In this document: piece after piece, positions 1-9,688 of the stretch | Numbering within the stretch: position 1 is the first letter of the stretch | Layout of the letters: every line of letters starts with the position of its first letter | NCBI RefSeq assembly: GCF_029051685.1 | Contig: NZ_JAACFT010000008.1 | Coordinates: forward strand, 124,001 to 188,000 | Length of the DNA: 64,000 bases | Direction: 5' to 3' | Source of the DNA: Bradyrhizobium sp. CSA207 | GTDB taxonomy: Bacteria; Pseudomonadota; Alphaproteobacteria; Rhizobiales; Xanthobacteraceae | Translations under genes and position numbers: made by a program | The notes under the pieces: model-generated | What the model saw: only the letters and a program-made list of their open reading frames with translations | Database searches by the model: none | Told to the model about the DNA's origin: nothing

Positions 1-19
1 CCTAGTCTAGGCGTCGACG

Positions 20-2140
20 ATGTCCGATCCACGATCACTAACGCCGGAGATAACTTTCCGCCGAGGCATTGGCCAAGCCGGTGGTCTCGTCGCAATTGGC
101 GTGATCTATTTCGCCCTGGCAAAAGGCGGCCTTTCTCTCGCCTCTATTCATCCCAGTGCAACGCCAATTTGGCCACCGACGGGTGTCGCGCTGGCGGCGG
201 TGCTGTTGTGGGGATATCGGACTTGGCCCGCAATTTTCACGGCAGCGGTGATCGCCAATGCGACGACCGCCGGCTCCGTTGCCACCGCTATTGCGATTGC
301 GACCGGTAACTCTCTTGAGGCGGTTGTTGGCGCTTACCTGATCAAGCGATGGTCGAGCGGATGCAATACGTTTTCGACGCCAAATTCTGTCGCGAAGTTT
401 GCTCTGATTTGCTTCGTGATCGCGACACCGATCAGCGCCAGCATCGGACTGACCAGCCTGGCAATCGCCGGGTACATCGAACCGACCAATTTCGCAAACG
501 CCTGGGTCACATGGTGGCTGGGAGATGTGACCGGCGCGCTGGTCATTGTCCCCGTTATCGTGCTTTGGGCATCAAGCCACTATCACGCTTTCAACCGCAA
601 TGAATTTTTGGAGACGGTCGGCGTCCTCGCAACCGCGGCGGCCGTTGGACTGATTGCTTTCAGCCCCCTGATCGAGCAAACGGCGAGTCGAGATCCACTG
701 GGTTTTCTTGCGATCTTGCCAATGTTGTGGGCGGCGCTGCGCCGCGGTCCGCGTGACACCGCAACGGTTGCGCTGGTGCTTGCGGGCATGACGATCTGGG
801 GGACGCTAACGGGCGGCGGCCCCTTCACGACCGCGGATCTCAACGTTTCATTCCTACTGGTGCTGATGTTCCTGATCAGTATTACCGTTCCAAGCTTGTT
901 ACTGAGCGCCGACGTCGAGGTGCGCAAGAAAGCGGAGGAACGTCTGCGCCGCGCGCAGATCGATCTCGAACGGAAGGTCGCAGAGCGTACGCAACAGCTG
1001 GAGCTCGCCAATGCAGCAAAATCGCGCTTTTTTGCCATGGCGAGCCATGATTTGCGGCAGCCGCTACATGCGCTAGGCCTGTTCGTTGCACAGCTACGCA
1101 CGCCGCTCAAATCGGGTGAAAGGACAAAGACGATCGAGCAGATCGATGCAACGCGCAAAGAAATGGATGAAATGTTCAACTCGCTCCTGGATATTTCCAG
1201 GCTCGATGCCGGGATCCTTACCCCCAAAATTACCGAATTCCCGATCGCACGTCTGTTGCAAACAATTGAGACGAGGTTTGATCGAGCAACGCGAGAAAAA
1301 GGCTTGCGCCTACGCGTTAGGCGAAGTGACGCCTGGGTGCGGAGCGACGCCATGCTGCTCGAACGCATACTGCTCAATCTGGTATCCAATGCTGTGCGCT
1401 ATACATTGCGGGGCGGGGTCATCGTCGGATGTCGTCGGCGCGGTGAAATGTTGCGTATCGAAGTATGGGATAGCGGTCCCGGCATTCCTGAGGATCAGAA
1501 GCAGAATATCTTTGGCGAGTTTTTTCGACTTCCTGCCTCTGAACGGAACCGGTATGGCGGCCTGGGGCTCGGCCTGGCTATTGTCGACAGGCTTCGCCTA
1601 CTTCTCAACCATCAAATTGACTTGGCTTCGACTGTGGGCCGAGGTTCGCGATTCGCAATCCTGGTTCCGAAGGCCGATGAATGCGCCACGTCCGCCGAGC
1701 CCGTCGACTCACCTCGCCCTAGGGCCTTTGCGGTCGAAGGCAAGGTAGTTCTTGTTATTGCCGATGCGCCATTGGTGCTGGAAGGAACAGCCGGATTGCT
1801 AGGCAACTGGGGATACTCTGTCCTTTCCGCCGGATCCGACGAAGCTGCACTTGTCCGACTTGCCGAGCACCAACAACGCCCCGATCTTATAATCTCGGAT
1901 TATCATCTTGCGAGCGGAACCACCGGGATCCGGGCAATCGAACAAATTAATGCGGCGTTGGGCTCGTCAATTCCAGCCATTCTTATCAGCGGCGATACGG
2001 CAGCTGAACCATTACGTGACGCTAACGCTAGAGGATACAGTTTGCTGCACAAGCCAGTCGACCCAATGCGGCTCCGCGCTGTCATGCACGAGTTATTTAG
2101 GGATCATGACAACAGGAGAGACACCGGGGCGGCTTCATGA
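20..2140 (+). CDS. MASE1-domain hybrid sensor histidine kinase
   Basis: This 706-residue protein is an inner-membrane sensor kinase with its own receiver. Residues about 15-300 form the multi-helix MASE1 sensor; the PIWPPTGVALA stretch near residue 50 is typical. A coiled-coil linker (about 295-330) leads to the dimerisation/phosphoacceptor helix with ASHDLRQPLHAL, where His343 is the phosphorylation site. The ATPase domain follows, with N box (NLVSNAVRY), G1 (DSGPGIP) and G2 (GLGLGLAIV) all intact. A C-terminal receiver has ISDYHL with Asp627 as acceptor. The gene ends 6 bases inside the end of the convergent response-regulator gene at 2135-2797, which could be its partner, although convergent order means they are not co-transcribed. 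The ligand is unknown. The start sits 19 bases from the window edge, so an upstream start cannot be excluded. Confidence 0.93.
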   Translation: MSDPRSLTPEITFRRGIGQAGGLVAIGVIYFALAKGGLSLASIHPSATPIWPPTGVALAAVLLWGYRTWPAIFTAAVIANATTAGSVATAIAIATGNSLEAVVGAYLIKRWSSGCNTFSTPNSVAKFALICFVIATPISASIGLTSLAIAGYIEPTNFANAWVTWWLGDVTGALVIVPVIVLWASSHYHAFNRNEFLETVGVLATAAAVGLIAFSPLIEQTASRDPLGFLAILPMLWAALRRGPRDTATVALVLAGMTIWGTLTGGGPFTTADLNVSFLLVLMFLISITVPSLLLSADVEVRKKAEERLRRAQIDLERKVAERTQQLELANAAKSRFFAMASHDLRQPLHALGLFVAQLRTPLKSGERTKTIEQIDATRKEMDEMFNSLLDISRLDAGILTPKITEFPIARLLQTIETRFDRATREKGLRLRVRRSDAWVRSDAMLLERILLNLVSNAVRYTLRGGVIVGCRRRGEMLRIEVWDSGPGIPEDQKQNIFGEFFRLPASERNRYGGLGLGLAIVDRLRLLLNHQIDLASTVGRGSRFAILVPKADECATSAEPVDSPRPRAFAVEGKVVLVIADAPLVLEGTAGLLGNWGYSVLSAGSDEAALVRLAEHQQRPDLIISDYHLASGTTGIRAIEQINAALGSSIPAILISGDTAAEPLRDANARGYSLLHKPVDPMRLRAVMHELFRDHDNRRDTGAAS

Positions 2141-2797
2141 CTCAGATTTCGGCGGCAACTCCCAGCCCATTTTTCCTACTTTTATTACTGCCTCGGTGCG
2201 GCTAGTTACGTTGAGCGCCTTGAGAACGACCGTGATGTGGTTCTTCACTGTCGGCACTGCCATATTCAGGATATTGGCAATGGACTTGTTGCTTTTTCCC
2301 TTCATCAGGAGCCCAAGCACTTCAATCTGCCGATCGGTCAACCCGAGACCCTTAAGAGAATCGTGCGCCGCTGGCTTATTTGTAAGCTGCGGAGATGTTG
2401 TTTCCTCCAGAATTTCCGAGGGAATGTAAATGCCGCCGGAGAATACTAACTTAATGGCGTTGAGCATGACCTCACGTTCGGTAGTTTTCGGGATGAAACC
2501 TAAAGCGCCAAGTTTGAAAGCGCGCTTGACTGTGTCTTGATCATCCGAGGACGAAAGAATGATGATAGCAACGGTCGGATAGCGGTCTCGCAGTTCGCGG
2601 AGGACAGAGAAGCCATCTCGATCAGGCAAATTGATATCCAGCAAAGTGAGGCTTATGTCGGGATGTTCCTCGACTATTTGCATTGCCTGACGGCTGTTCG
2701 AAGCTTCAAATATGACGGCTTCTCGCTTCAGTTGTTTCAGGACAGCGTGCAACGCGTCGCGAATCAATGCATGGTCGTCGACAATAAGAACTTTCAT
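2135..2797 (-). CDS. NarL/FixJ-family response regulator
   Basis: A 220-residue two-domain transcription regulator. The N-terminal receiver begins MKVLIVDDHALIRD, with the acidic pair at residues 7-8 and the acceptor Asp54 in LLDINLPDRDG. The C-terminal LuxR-type helix-turn-helix reads LTDRQIEVLGLLMKGKSNKSIAN and continues with VPTVKNHITVVLKAL. I place the start at 2797 rather than at the longer frame opening at 2854, because a GGAGAG ribosome site lies just upstream and the receiver fold begins exactly there. It converges on the hybrid kinase at 20-2140 with a 6-base tail overlap, so the two probably belong to one signalling pathway. Targets cannot be deduced. Confidence 0.92.
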   Translation of the reverse strand: MKVLIVDDHALIRDALHAVLKQLKREAVIFEASNSRQAMQIVEEHPDISLTLLDINLPDRDGFSVLRELRDRYPTVAIIILSSSDDQDTVKRAFKLGALGFIPKTTEREVMLNAIKLVFSGGIYIPSEILEETTSPQLTNKPAAHDSLKGLGLTDRQIEVLGLLMKGKSNKSIANILNMAVPTVKNHITVVLKALNVTSRTEAVIKVGKMGWELPPKSES

Positions 2798-3398
2798 GAA
2801 AAACTCTCCGTCATCCAATTGCACGGAGATCCAATTAAAAAGAAAATCATACACCCACTTTCGGGTCTTTGGCGAGGAAGAGGCTTGCGGAAGACTGGCT
2901 CCCGAAACCGTCCATCCTCCATCCTTGGCCCAACCAGCGGTTCACCGGCAGGCACTCAAGGTAGGAGCCGAATGCCGTTGCGTGCTGTAATTGTAATCAC
3001 CTCACACAGCAGTACACCGAAAAAGCGAACGCGGACCACGAGAGCCGCGGGACTCAGAGTCTCCTTCGACTATGCGCAATGGTGAAATGTCCATGATGTG
3101 GCTGACGGATGTCCGAGATCTGTACGGTACCTTGATCATAGGACCTAGGAACCTCTCTGTGTGGACATCCGGCTGATTGACGCGCTGTGCCGTTGAACCA
3201 TGATCGTCAACGGACCGCCTTACGCGCTAGGAGGTTCTACCAAGCGCCGCCATATAATCGTTATCGCAATAGCTTTCGTGGCCGGGTTCGGCGTGAAGCA
3301 GCTCTAGACTGCGGCGCTGTCACAATCCGGCAGTGCGGCGGCGATGTTTTTATCAAATTCGGTCCCAAGCGTGTTCGCACGCCGGATGGGGCAACCAG
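2798..3398. other. 600-base intergenic region with a spaced inverted repeat
   Basis: I see no convincing gene here; the short open frames lack ribosome sites and domain similarity. It should carry the promoter of the response-regulator gene (minus strand) and of the OpgC-like gene (plus strand). An 8-base inverted repeat, GGATGTCC at 3107-3114 and GGACATCC at 3163-3170, is separated by 48 bases and could be a pair of regulator half-sites. This is inference only. Confidence 0.4.
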
Positions 3399-4772
3399 AT
3401 GCACGATCGAATCGCCACCCCAAAGCTATTGATCGGCGAGCTGCCGGAGCTGAAAGGCCAGGGCCGCGATCTGCGCATTGATGCCTGCCGCGGCATCGCG
3501 CTCTGGTGCATCTTTCTCGACCATGTCCCCAACAACATCGGAAGTTGGGTGACGCTGCACAACTACGGCTTCAGCGATGCCGCGGAAGTGTTCATGTTCG
3601 TCTCGGGTGTGACCTGCGCACTGGCCTACAGCAAGGCATGGAGCTGCGAGGGCTGGACAGGCGTGATCAGCCGGACGCTGCGGCGAAGCTGGGATATTTA
3701 TGCCGCATTTCTGCTGCTCACGCTCGCCTGCGCGATCTTGGTGTACCTCGCAGGCGGGGACCGTCTCGCTGACGCGAGCAATACGCGCATTCTGTTGGAC
3801 CAGCCGGGCGCGACGCTCGTTCACGCGGCAATCCTGCAATACTGTCCGGTCAACACCGACGTGTTGCCGATCTTCGTGCTTCTTCATCTCTTGTTCGCGC
3901 CGTTGCTGTGGCTGCTGCTGCGACTGCCGAACGTGACGCTTGGCGCCTCGCTGGCCCTTTATGCCCTGGTGCATGTGTTCGGCTGGACCGTGTCGGCGTG
4001 GCCGAACGGCCACTGGGCTTTCAATCCGCTGGCCTGGCAGCTGCTTGTTGTACTTGGCGCGTGGTGGATGATCGAGGGCGAGAAAGTGCGGCTGTGGGTG
4101 ACGTCACGCACGGCGCTTGTGCCTGCCGTTCTCTATCTGGTGTTCAGCCTCATCATCGCATTGAGCTGGAAGATCCAACCGCTGGACGCAATAGTTCCGC
4201 AGACGCTGTTGAAGCTGCTTTACCCGATGGATAAATCAAATCTCGATCCATTACGACTGCTGCATTTTTTGGCCCTTGCGGTTTTGGCGGCATGGCTCGT
4301 GCCTCCCAATCGGCGAGGGCTGACGACGGCGGTGATGCGCGGCGCGATTCTGTGTGGCAAGAACTCGTTGCCGATCTATTGCCTCGGCGTACTGCTTACG
4401 CTCGCCAGCCTGCTGGCGCTGCTCGATATCTCCGAGGGGATGGCGATGCAGATCACGCTCAGCGTTGGTGGCGTCCTGATGATGATCCTGGCGGCGACGC
4501 TGCTGAACTTGATCAAGATCAAACCCAAACAGCTGCCGCACGCGAACCCCGCTGATCTGCCAACTAAGTTTGAGCGGATCATCAATCTCAAGGCAGCCAA
4601 GGCGCTCAGCGTTGACATTCCGCCCACGCTGCCCGCCTCGTGCCGGCGAGGTGATCGAATAAAGATGCTGTTTGCTCCGGTGCGCGAATCCGTCTGCGGC
4701 GCTGATCCAGTGTCAGCAGTCGCGCACGCCTTCGGGCCACCAGCGAAAAATGTGGGTCAGGATGCGAATTAG
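3399..4772 (+). CDS. OpgC family membrane protein (periplasmic glucan modification)
   Basis: A 457-residue polytopic inner-membrane protein of the OpgC/acyltransferase-3-like family, whose best-known members add succinyl groups to osmoregulated periplasmic glucans. The N-terminus shows the family signature: DLRIDACRGIALWCIFLDHVPNN, then GFSDAAEVFMFVSGVTCALAY. About ten hydrophobic segments follow. The ATG at 3399 is preferred because it opens directly before this conserved core, while the open frame back to 3333 adds an unlikely basic leader. After the last membrane segment (NLIKIKPKQ) there is a polar C-terminal tail of about 80 residues that looks non-conserved and contains several Cys and Arg; it may reflect a lost stop. 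A second family member lies at 59031-60173. Substrate specificity is inferred from the family only. Confidence 0.85.
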   Translation: MHDRIATPKLLIGELPELKGQGRDLRIDACRGIALWCIFLDHVPNNIGSWVTLHNYGFSDAAEVFMFVSGVTCALAYSKAWSCEGWTGVISRTLRRSWDIYAAFLLLTLACAILVYLAGGDRLADASNTRILLDQPGATLVHAAILQYCPVNTDVLPIFVLLHLLFAPLLWLLLRLPNVTLGASLALYALVHVFGWTVSAWPNGHWAFNPLAWQLLVVLGAWWMIEGEKVRLWVTSRTALVPAVLYLVFSLIIALSWKIQPLDAIVPQTLLKLLYPMDKSNLDPLRLLHFLALAVLAAWLVPPNRRGLTTAVMRGAILCGKNSLPIYCLGVLLTLASLLALLDISEGMAMQITLSVGGVLMMILAATLLNLIKIKPKQLPHANPADLPTKFERIINLKAAKALSVDIPPTLPASCRRGDRIKMLFAPVRESVCGADPVSAVAHAFGPPAKNVGQDAN

Positions 4773-4805
4773 ATCACAAGGGGCCATTGTACGGGAGCCA
4801 AGGCC

Positions 4806-5108
4806 ATGATTTCCCACCCAAGGACCCACAAGGGAGCGGTGCTGATCGCGGCGTACGTGATGTTTGCCTGCATAGCGGCATTACTGTCGGTCAACCTGAC
4901 ATCACCCACCAGCGCCGCGCTCGGCGCGGACTGGCAGTGCAGCCGGTTTGCGCTCGTATTCACGACCTGCACCCCGGTGCGTGCACACGAGACCGTTTCC
5001 ACTGGCGTGCGCAAGCGGCGGCTGATTGCAATACAAAGCCAGCTTGCGGAAGCAGCCCCTCAGCCCCTCACCCCACCCTCTCCCCGTAAGAACGGGGAGA
5101 GGGAGTGA
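4806..5108 (+). CDS. Small predicted membrane/secreted protein
   Basis: This 100-codon frame opens after an AAGG motif. It encodes one hydrophobic segment (about residues 10-32) followed by a short region with two cysteines (DWQCSRFALVFTTCTPV), a pattern I associate with small Bradyrhizobium secreted proteins. The last 20 or so codons run through a palindromic repeat (5076-5103), so the C-terminus is repeat-derived or the true stop has been lost. It lies between the OpgC-like gene and the RND pump, which faces the other way. No function can be assigned, and it could be a non-coding open frame. Confidence 0.4.
   Translation: MISHPRTHKGAVLIAAYVMFACIAALLSVNLTSPTSAALGADWQCSRFALVFTTCTPVRAHETVSTGVRKRRLIAIQSQLAEAAPQPLTPPSPRKNGERE
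5076..5103. repeat. Hairpin repeat (CCCTCTCCCC family)
   Basis: A perfect 12-base-pair stem (arms 5076-5087 and 5092-5103) with an AAGA loop. The preceding CCCCTCACCCCA motif recurs, with a related hairpin, near 24060-24212. This is a common short palindromic intergenic element rather than a gene-specific terminator. Confidence 0.75.
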
Positions 5109-5140
5109 GACAGCGGTGCGTCCGTTATCGAACGACTCTC

Positions 5141-8100
5141 TTACGGCTTCACCGGCGCCGGCGGGCCATACGTCTCGGCCTCCGCCTTCGCCACCTTCTC
5201 CCGATCTCCGCCCAGCACGCGCTGCACCGACACGAAGAACACCGGCACCATCAGCAGCGCCAGGATCACCACGGCGATCATGCCGCCCATCACGACGGTG
5301 CCGAGCGATTGCTGGCTGGCACCGCCGGCGCCGTGGGCAATCGCCATCGGAAGCACGCCGCAGATGAAGGCAAGGCCCGTCATCAGGATCGGGCGGAAGC
5401 GCAGGCGGCAGGCTTGGATGGTGGCTTCGACCAGCGGCTTGCCTTCTTTTCGCAGATCCTTGGCGAACTCGATGATCAGGATCGCGTCTTTCGCCGCAAG
5501 GCCGATGATGGTGATCAGGCCGACGGTGAAATAGACGTCGTTGGGCAGGCCCCGCAGCATCGCTGCGACGACCGCACCGACGACTCCGAGCGGCACCGTG
5601 AGCAGCACCGCGAGCGGAATGGTCCAGCTCTCATAGAGCGCGGCCAGACACAGGAACACCACGAACACCGACAGCGCCAGCAGGAACGGCGCCTGTGAGC
5701 CCGACAGTTTTTCCTGGAGCGACTGTCCAGTCCACTCAAAGCCGAAGCCGCGCGGCAGCTTGCCGGCGAGCCGTTCCATCTCGGCGATGGCATCGCCCGA
5801 GGTGAAGCCGGGCTTGGCCTCGCCGGAGATGCGCACCGCCGGATAATAGTTGAAGCCGGCGATCTGCGTCGGGCCGCGCGCCCATTCGACCGTGGTGAAG
5901 GACGAGAACGGCACCAGCTGGCCGCGGCTGTTCTTGACGTTGTAGTTGAGGATGTCCTCGGTCCGCATGCGGTCGCGGGCGTCGGCCTGCACCACGACGC
6001 GCTGCATGCGGCCGCGGTTGGGGAAGTCGTTGATGTAGTTCGAGCCGAGATTGGTCGAGATCGTGTTGTTGATGTCCTCGAAGGTGACGCCGAAGGCGCC
6101 GGCCTTCTCGCGATCGATCACGAGATTGACCACGCCCGCTTCGGGCAGGCCCTCGATATAGACCTTCTGAAGCACGGAGCTCGCATTGGCTTCCGCGATC
6201 AACTGGTCGGCGGCGCGCATCAAGGCCGGATAGCCCTTCTGGCCGCGGTCCTGGAGGCGGAACGAGAAGCCCGAGGAATTGCCGAGATTGTCGATCGGCG
6301 GCGGCTGCAACGCGGAGATCTTGGCGTCGTGGATTGACAACGACAGATCCCGGTTGATGTCGGCAACGATCGCGGCGGCCGAATCCTTCGGGCCGCGCTC
6401 CGACCAGTCCTTCAGCGTGATGAAGGCCTGCGCGGTGTTCATGCCCTGGCCGGAGAAGCTGAAGCCGGTGAGGAAGGTGACGTTGTCCACGCCAGCCCGC
6501 TGCGCCAGATATTTCTCGACCTTCTCGATCACGGCCTCGGTGCGGGCGTAGGACGAATCCGACGGCGTCTGCACGTCAGTGGTGACAAAGCCCTGGTCGT
6601 CGACGGGCAGGAAGCCGCCGGGCAGTTTGACGAAGGCCCAGGACAGGCCGGCCAGCAGCGCGACATAGACCAGCATCAGCCGGCCCGTGCGCTTGAGCGA
6701 AAAGCCGACGGTGCGGGAATAACCCTCCTTGCCGCCTTCCAGCATGCGGTTGAACCAGCCGAACACGCCTTTCCTGGCATGGCCATGGCCGGCAGTGACC
6801 GGCTTGAGCAGCGTGGCGCATAGCGCCGGCGTCAGCGACAGCGCCAGGAAGGCGGAGAAGCCGATCGCGGCGACCATGGTGACGGAGAACTGGCGGTAGA
6901 TGATGCCGACCGAGCCCGGGAAGAACGCCATCGGCACGAACACCGCCATCAGCACCAGCGTGATCCCGATGATGGCGCCGGTGATCTGCGACATGGCTTT
7001 CCGTGTCGCCTCCTTCGGCGGCAGGCCTTCCTCGGCCATGATGCGTTCGACGTTCTCGACCACGACGATGGCGTCGTCGACGAGGATGCCGACCGCGAGC
7101 ACCATGCCGAACATCGAGAGCATGTTGATGGAATAGCCGGCGAGGAGCAGCGTCGTACAGGCGCCCAGGAGCGCAACCGGCACCACGATGGTCGGAATGA
7201 TGGTGTAGCGGATGTTCTGGAGGAACAGGAACATCACCACGAACACCAGCACGATGGCTTCCACCAGTGTCGACAGCACCTTCTTGATCGAGGCTTCGAC
7301 CACCGGCGTGATGTTGTAGGGAATCTCGTAGGTGATGTTGGCGGGGAAGAAGCGCGACAGCTCCTTCATCTTCTCCTGGACCGCACTCGCGGTCGCCAGC
7401 GCATTGCCGGTCGGCGACATCAGCACGGAAAGACCGGCGGTCGGCTTGCCGTCGAGGCGGGTGTTGAACTGGTAGCTGAGACCGCCGACCTCGATCCGCG
7501 CGACGTCGCGCAGCCGCACGGTCGACCCATCCGCGTTGGCGCGCAGGATGATGGCGCCGAATTCATCGGGGGACGAGAGCTGGCCCTTGACCAGCACCAG
7601 CGAGGAGGTGCGCTGGGTTGCGGTCGACGGCTCGGCGCCGATGCTGCCCGAGGCGACTTGCGCGTTCTGCGCCGCGATCGCCTTGTTGACGTCGTCCGCA
7701 GTCATCCCATAGCCGACCAGCTTTGCCGGATCGACCCAGACCCGAAGCGAACGTTCGGTCGAATACAGCGTGGCGCGGCCGACGCCCGGGATGCGGCGGA
7801 TCTCGCCGAGCACGTTGCGGATCATGAAGTCGCCGAGGCCGACCTCATCGAGGCTGCCGTCGGTCGAGCTCAGCGTGATGATCTGCAGCACCGCGCTGGA
7901 GGCTTCCTCGATCAGGATGCCTTGCTGGATCACGGCGCGCGGCAGGCGCGCTTCGACGCGCTTGATGCGGTTCTGCACCTCGACGGAAGCTGCGCTCGTG
8001 TCGGTGCCCGGCACGAAATTGGCGATGATCTCGACCTGGCCGAGCGAGTCGCTGGTCGATTCGAAGTTGAGGATGCCGGAGGCGCCGTTGAGTTCCTCCT

Positions 8101-8296
8101 CGATCAGGCGCGTGACGCTGTTGTAGAGGTTTTCGGGCGAGGCGCCGGGATAGCTGGTCGAGATCGAGATCGAGGGCGGCGCGATGATCGGATATTGTGC
8201 GATCGGCAACAGCGGGATCGCGATCGCGCCGACGAGGCAGATGAATAGCGCGACGACCCAGGCGAAGATCGGCCTGTCGATGAAAAAGCTCGCCAT
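5141..8296 (-). CDS. RND multidrug efflux pump, inner-membrane permease (HAE1 family)
   Basis: At 1051 residues this has the usual length of AcrB/MexB/MexF-type proton antiporters. The N-terminus (FFIDRPIFAWVVALFICLVGAIAI) is the first membrane helix of the family. Two large periplasmic loops alternate with helix bundles. Helix 4 contains the proton-relay Asp pair in GILVDDAIVVVENVERIM, and the second half repeats the pattern (GLAAKDAILIIEFA). The protein should export hydrophobic or amphiphilic drugs together with the adaptor encoded just upstream (8459-9652) and an outer-membrane channel, which is not encoded here. A gap of about 160 bases holding a palindromic repeat separates adaptor and pump; co-transcription is likely. 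No TetR- or MarR-type local repressor is adjacent. Substrates cannot be read from sequence. Confidence 0.95.
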   Translation of the reverse strand: MASFFIDRPIFAWVVALFICLVGAIAIPLLPIAQYPIIAPPSISISTSYPGASPENLYNSVTRLIEEELNGASGILNFESTSDSLGQVEIIANFVPGTDTSAASVEVQNRIKRVEARLPRAVIQQGILIEEASSAVLQIITLSSTDGSLDEVGLGDFMIRNVLGEIRRIPGVGRATLYSTERSLRVWVDPAKLVGYGMTADDVNKAIAAQNAQVASGSIGAEPSTATQRTSSLVLVKGQLSSPDEFGAIILRANADGSTVRLRDVARIEVGGLSYQFNTRLDGKPTAGLSVLMSPTGNALATASAVQEKMKELSRFFPANITYEIPYNITPVVEASIKKVLSTLVEAIVLVFVVMFLFLQNIRYTIIPTIVVPVALLGACTTLLLAGYSINMLSMFGMVLAVGILVDDAIVVVENVERIMAEEGLPPKEATRKAMSQITGAIIGITLVLMAVFVPMAFFPGSVGIIYRQFSVTMVAAIGFSAFLALSLTPALCATLLKPVTAGHGHARKGVFGWFNRMLEGGKEGYSRTVGFSLKRTGRLMLVYVALLAGLSWAFVKLPGGFLPVDDQGFVTTDVQTPSDSSYARTEAVIEKVEKYLAQRAGVDNVTFLTGFSFSGQGMNTAQAFITLKDWSERGPKDSAAAIVADINRDLSLSIHDAKISALQPPPIDNLGNSSGFSFRLQDRGQKGYPALMRAADQLIAEANASSVLQKVYIEGLPEAGVVNLVIDREKAGAFGVTFEDINNTISTNLGSNYINDFPNRGRMQRVVVQADARDRMRTEDILNYNVKNSRGQLVPFSSFTTVEWARGPTQIAGFNYYPAVRISGEAKPGFTSGDAIAEMERLAGKLPRGFGFEWTGQSLQEKLSGSQAPFLLALSVFVVFLCLAALYESWTIPLAVLLTVPLGVVGAVVAAMLRGLPNDVYFTVGLITIIGLAAKDAILIIEFAKDLRKEGKPLVEATIQACRLRFRPILMTGLAFICGVLPMAIAHGAGGASQQSLGTVVMGGMIAVVILALLMVPVFFVSVQRVLGGDREKVAKAEAETYGPPAPVKP

Positions 8297-8325
8297 TTGC
8301 CGTTTTACCCTCGTAGTTTCATCAG

Positions 8326-8433
8326 TCCCTCATGGTGAGGAGCGCGAAGCGCGTCTCGAACCATGACAGCCCGGCTCTCGCCGTGGCCATCCTTCGAGAC
8401 GCCCGCTTCCAGCGGGCTCCTCAGGATGAGGGA
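8326..8433. repeat. Palindromic intergenic repeat (CCTCATGGTGAGGAGC family)
   Basis: Begins with CCCTCATGGTGAGGAGCGCG and ends with CCTCAGGATGAGGG; internal arms (GCGTCTCGAACCAT and CATCCTTCGAGACG) pair imperfectly. A clear second copy is at 19579-19687. It lies between the adaptor and pump genes and could affect expression of the downstream pump gene by folding in the mRNA. Confidence 0.85.
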
Positions 8434-8458
8434 CAAATATCCTTGCGCCGCTCTAGCG

Positions 8459-9652
8459 TTACCGGGTGAGCTTCTGAGCGTGCCGGTTGTCCGCGGTCGC
8501 ATCCGCCTCCGACCAGGATTGCGGCTTGACCTTGTCGCCTGCGGCGAACTTCTGGAAACCTTCGACCACGACCTTGTCGCCGGCCTTCAGGCCCTCGGTG
8601 ACGAACCAGATTCCGTCCTGCACCGAGCCGGTACGCACCGGCTGCACGGCAATGCGATTATCGTCCTTGACGACGAACACCTCGCTGCCGCCGCCGCCAT
8701 TGCGCTGGACCGCCTGCTGCGGCACCGCGATGGCATCGGAATCGAGGCCCTGGTCGATGCGCACGCGGACATACATGCCCGGCAACAGCTCACGCTTGGG
8801 ATTGGGAAACTGGCCGCGCAGCGTTACCTGACCGGTATGGGCGTCGACCTTGGCATCGGAGAACAGCAGCTTGCCGTCGAGCGAATAGAGGGTGTTGTCG
8901 TCAAGCACGAGGCGCACCTTGGCGGCATCGGCGGCGATGCGCTCGAGGTCGCCGCTCTCGAAGGCGCGGCGGAGCTGGTTGAGCTCGTTCACCGACTGGG
9001 TGAAATCGGCATAGATCGGATCGAGCTGCTGGATGGTGGCGAGATTGGTCTCGTTCTGCACCGCGAGCGCGCCCTCGCTGACCAGCGCCGCACCGACGAC
9101 GCCGTCGATCGGCGCGCGTACAGTGGCGTAGTCGAGGTTGAGCTTGGCACGCGCGAGGTCGGCCTTGCGGCCCTCGACCTCGGCATGGGCTTGCCGCTCG
9201 GCCGCGATCGCTTTCTCGTTCTCGGCTTCCGGGGCGGCACGATCCTTGGTGAGCGTTGAGATGCGGTGCGCCTGCTGCCTGGCCTGCATGAATGCGGCCT
9301 CGGCCTTGGCAACCGCGGCCTCGTTCGCCATCACCTCGACCTCGAACGGGCGCGGGTCGATACGATAGAGCGCGTCGCCCGCCTTCACCTCGCTGCCCTG
9401 ACGGAACAGGCGCTCGACCACGATGCCGGAGATGCGCGGGCGCACCTCGGAGACGCGCGTCGGCGCGATGCGCCCCGGCAGTTCGCGCACTACGGCGCGC
9501 GACTGCGGCTTGACGACGACAATGCTGACATCAGGGTCGGCAGGCGGGGCGGCAGAAACGGCCGAGCTGGATTCATCGCAGCCAGCCAGCAGCGGCGCAA
9601 AGGCCGCGAGCATCATTGCAACGCATGCCGATCGCGCACGAAGTCCTGACAT
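8459..9652 (-). CDS. RND efflux periplasmic adaptor lipoprotein
   Basis: A membrane fusion protein of about 397 residues that links the RND pump at 5141-8296 to an outer-membrane channel. The N-terminus is a lipoprotein signal: a hydrophobic stretch ending LLAGC, with the Cys to be acylated. The barrel-sandwich hybrid domain is visible (RISGIVVERLFRQGSEVKAGDALYRIDPRPFE), followed by an alpha-hairpin (about residues 85-160), the second lipoyl half (LDYATVRAPIDGVVG) and the beta-barrel domain. I start it at ATG 9652; a GTG at 9688 in the same frame would add 12 residues. It is first in a two-gene operon. A 14-base palindrome at 9911-9924 is a possible operator. Confidence 0.92.
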   Translation of the reverse strand: MSGLRARSACVAMMLAAFAPLLAGCDESSSAVSAAPPADPDVSIVVVKPQSRAVVRELPGRIAPTRVSEVRPRISGIVVERLFRQGSEVKAGDALYRIDPRPFEVEVMANEAAVAKAEAAFMQARQQAHRISTLTKDRAAPEAENEKAIAAERQAHAEVEGRKADLARAKLNLDYATVRAPIDGVVGAALVSEGALAVQNETNLATIQQLDPIYADFTQSVNELNQLRRAFESGDLERIAADAAKVRLVLDDNTLYSLDGKLLFSDAKVDAHTGQVTLRGQFPNPKRELLPGMYVRVRIDQGLDSDAIAVPQQAVQRNGGGGSEVFVVKDDNRIAVQPVRTGSVQDGIWFVTEGLKAGDKVVVEGFQKFAAGDKVKPQSWSEADATADNRHAQKLTR

Positions 9653-9688
9653 GAAGTGGGGTGCCCCGATGTTGTTGAAACTGATCAC

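Noticed and set aside
5105..5698. 197-codon plus-strand frame rich in His and Arg
   Set aside because: It is antisense to the 3' end of the RND pump gene and begins in a repeat.
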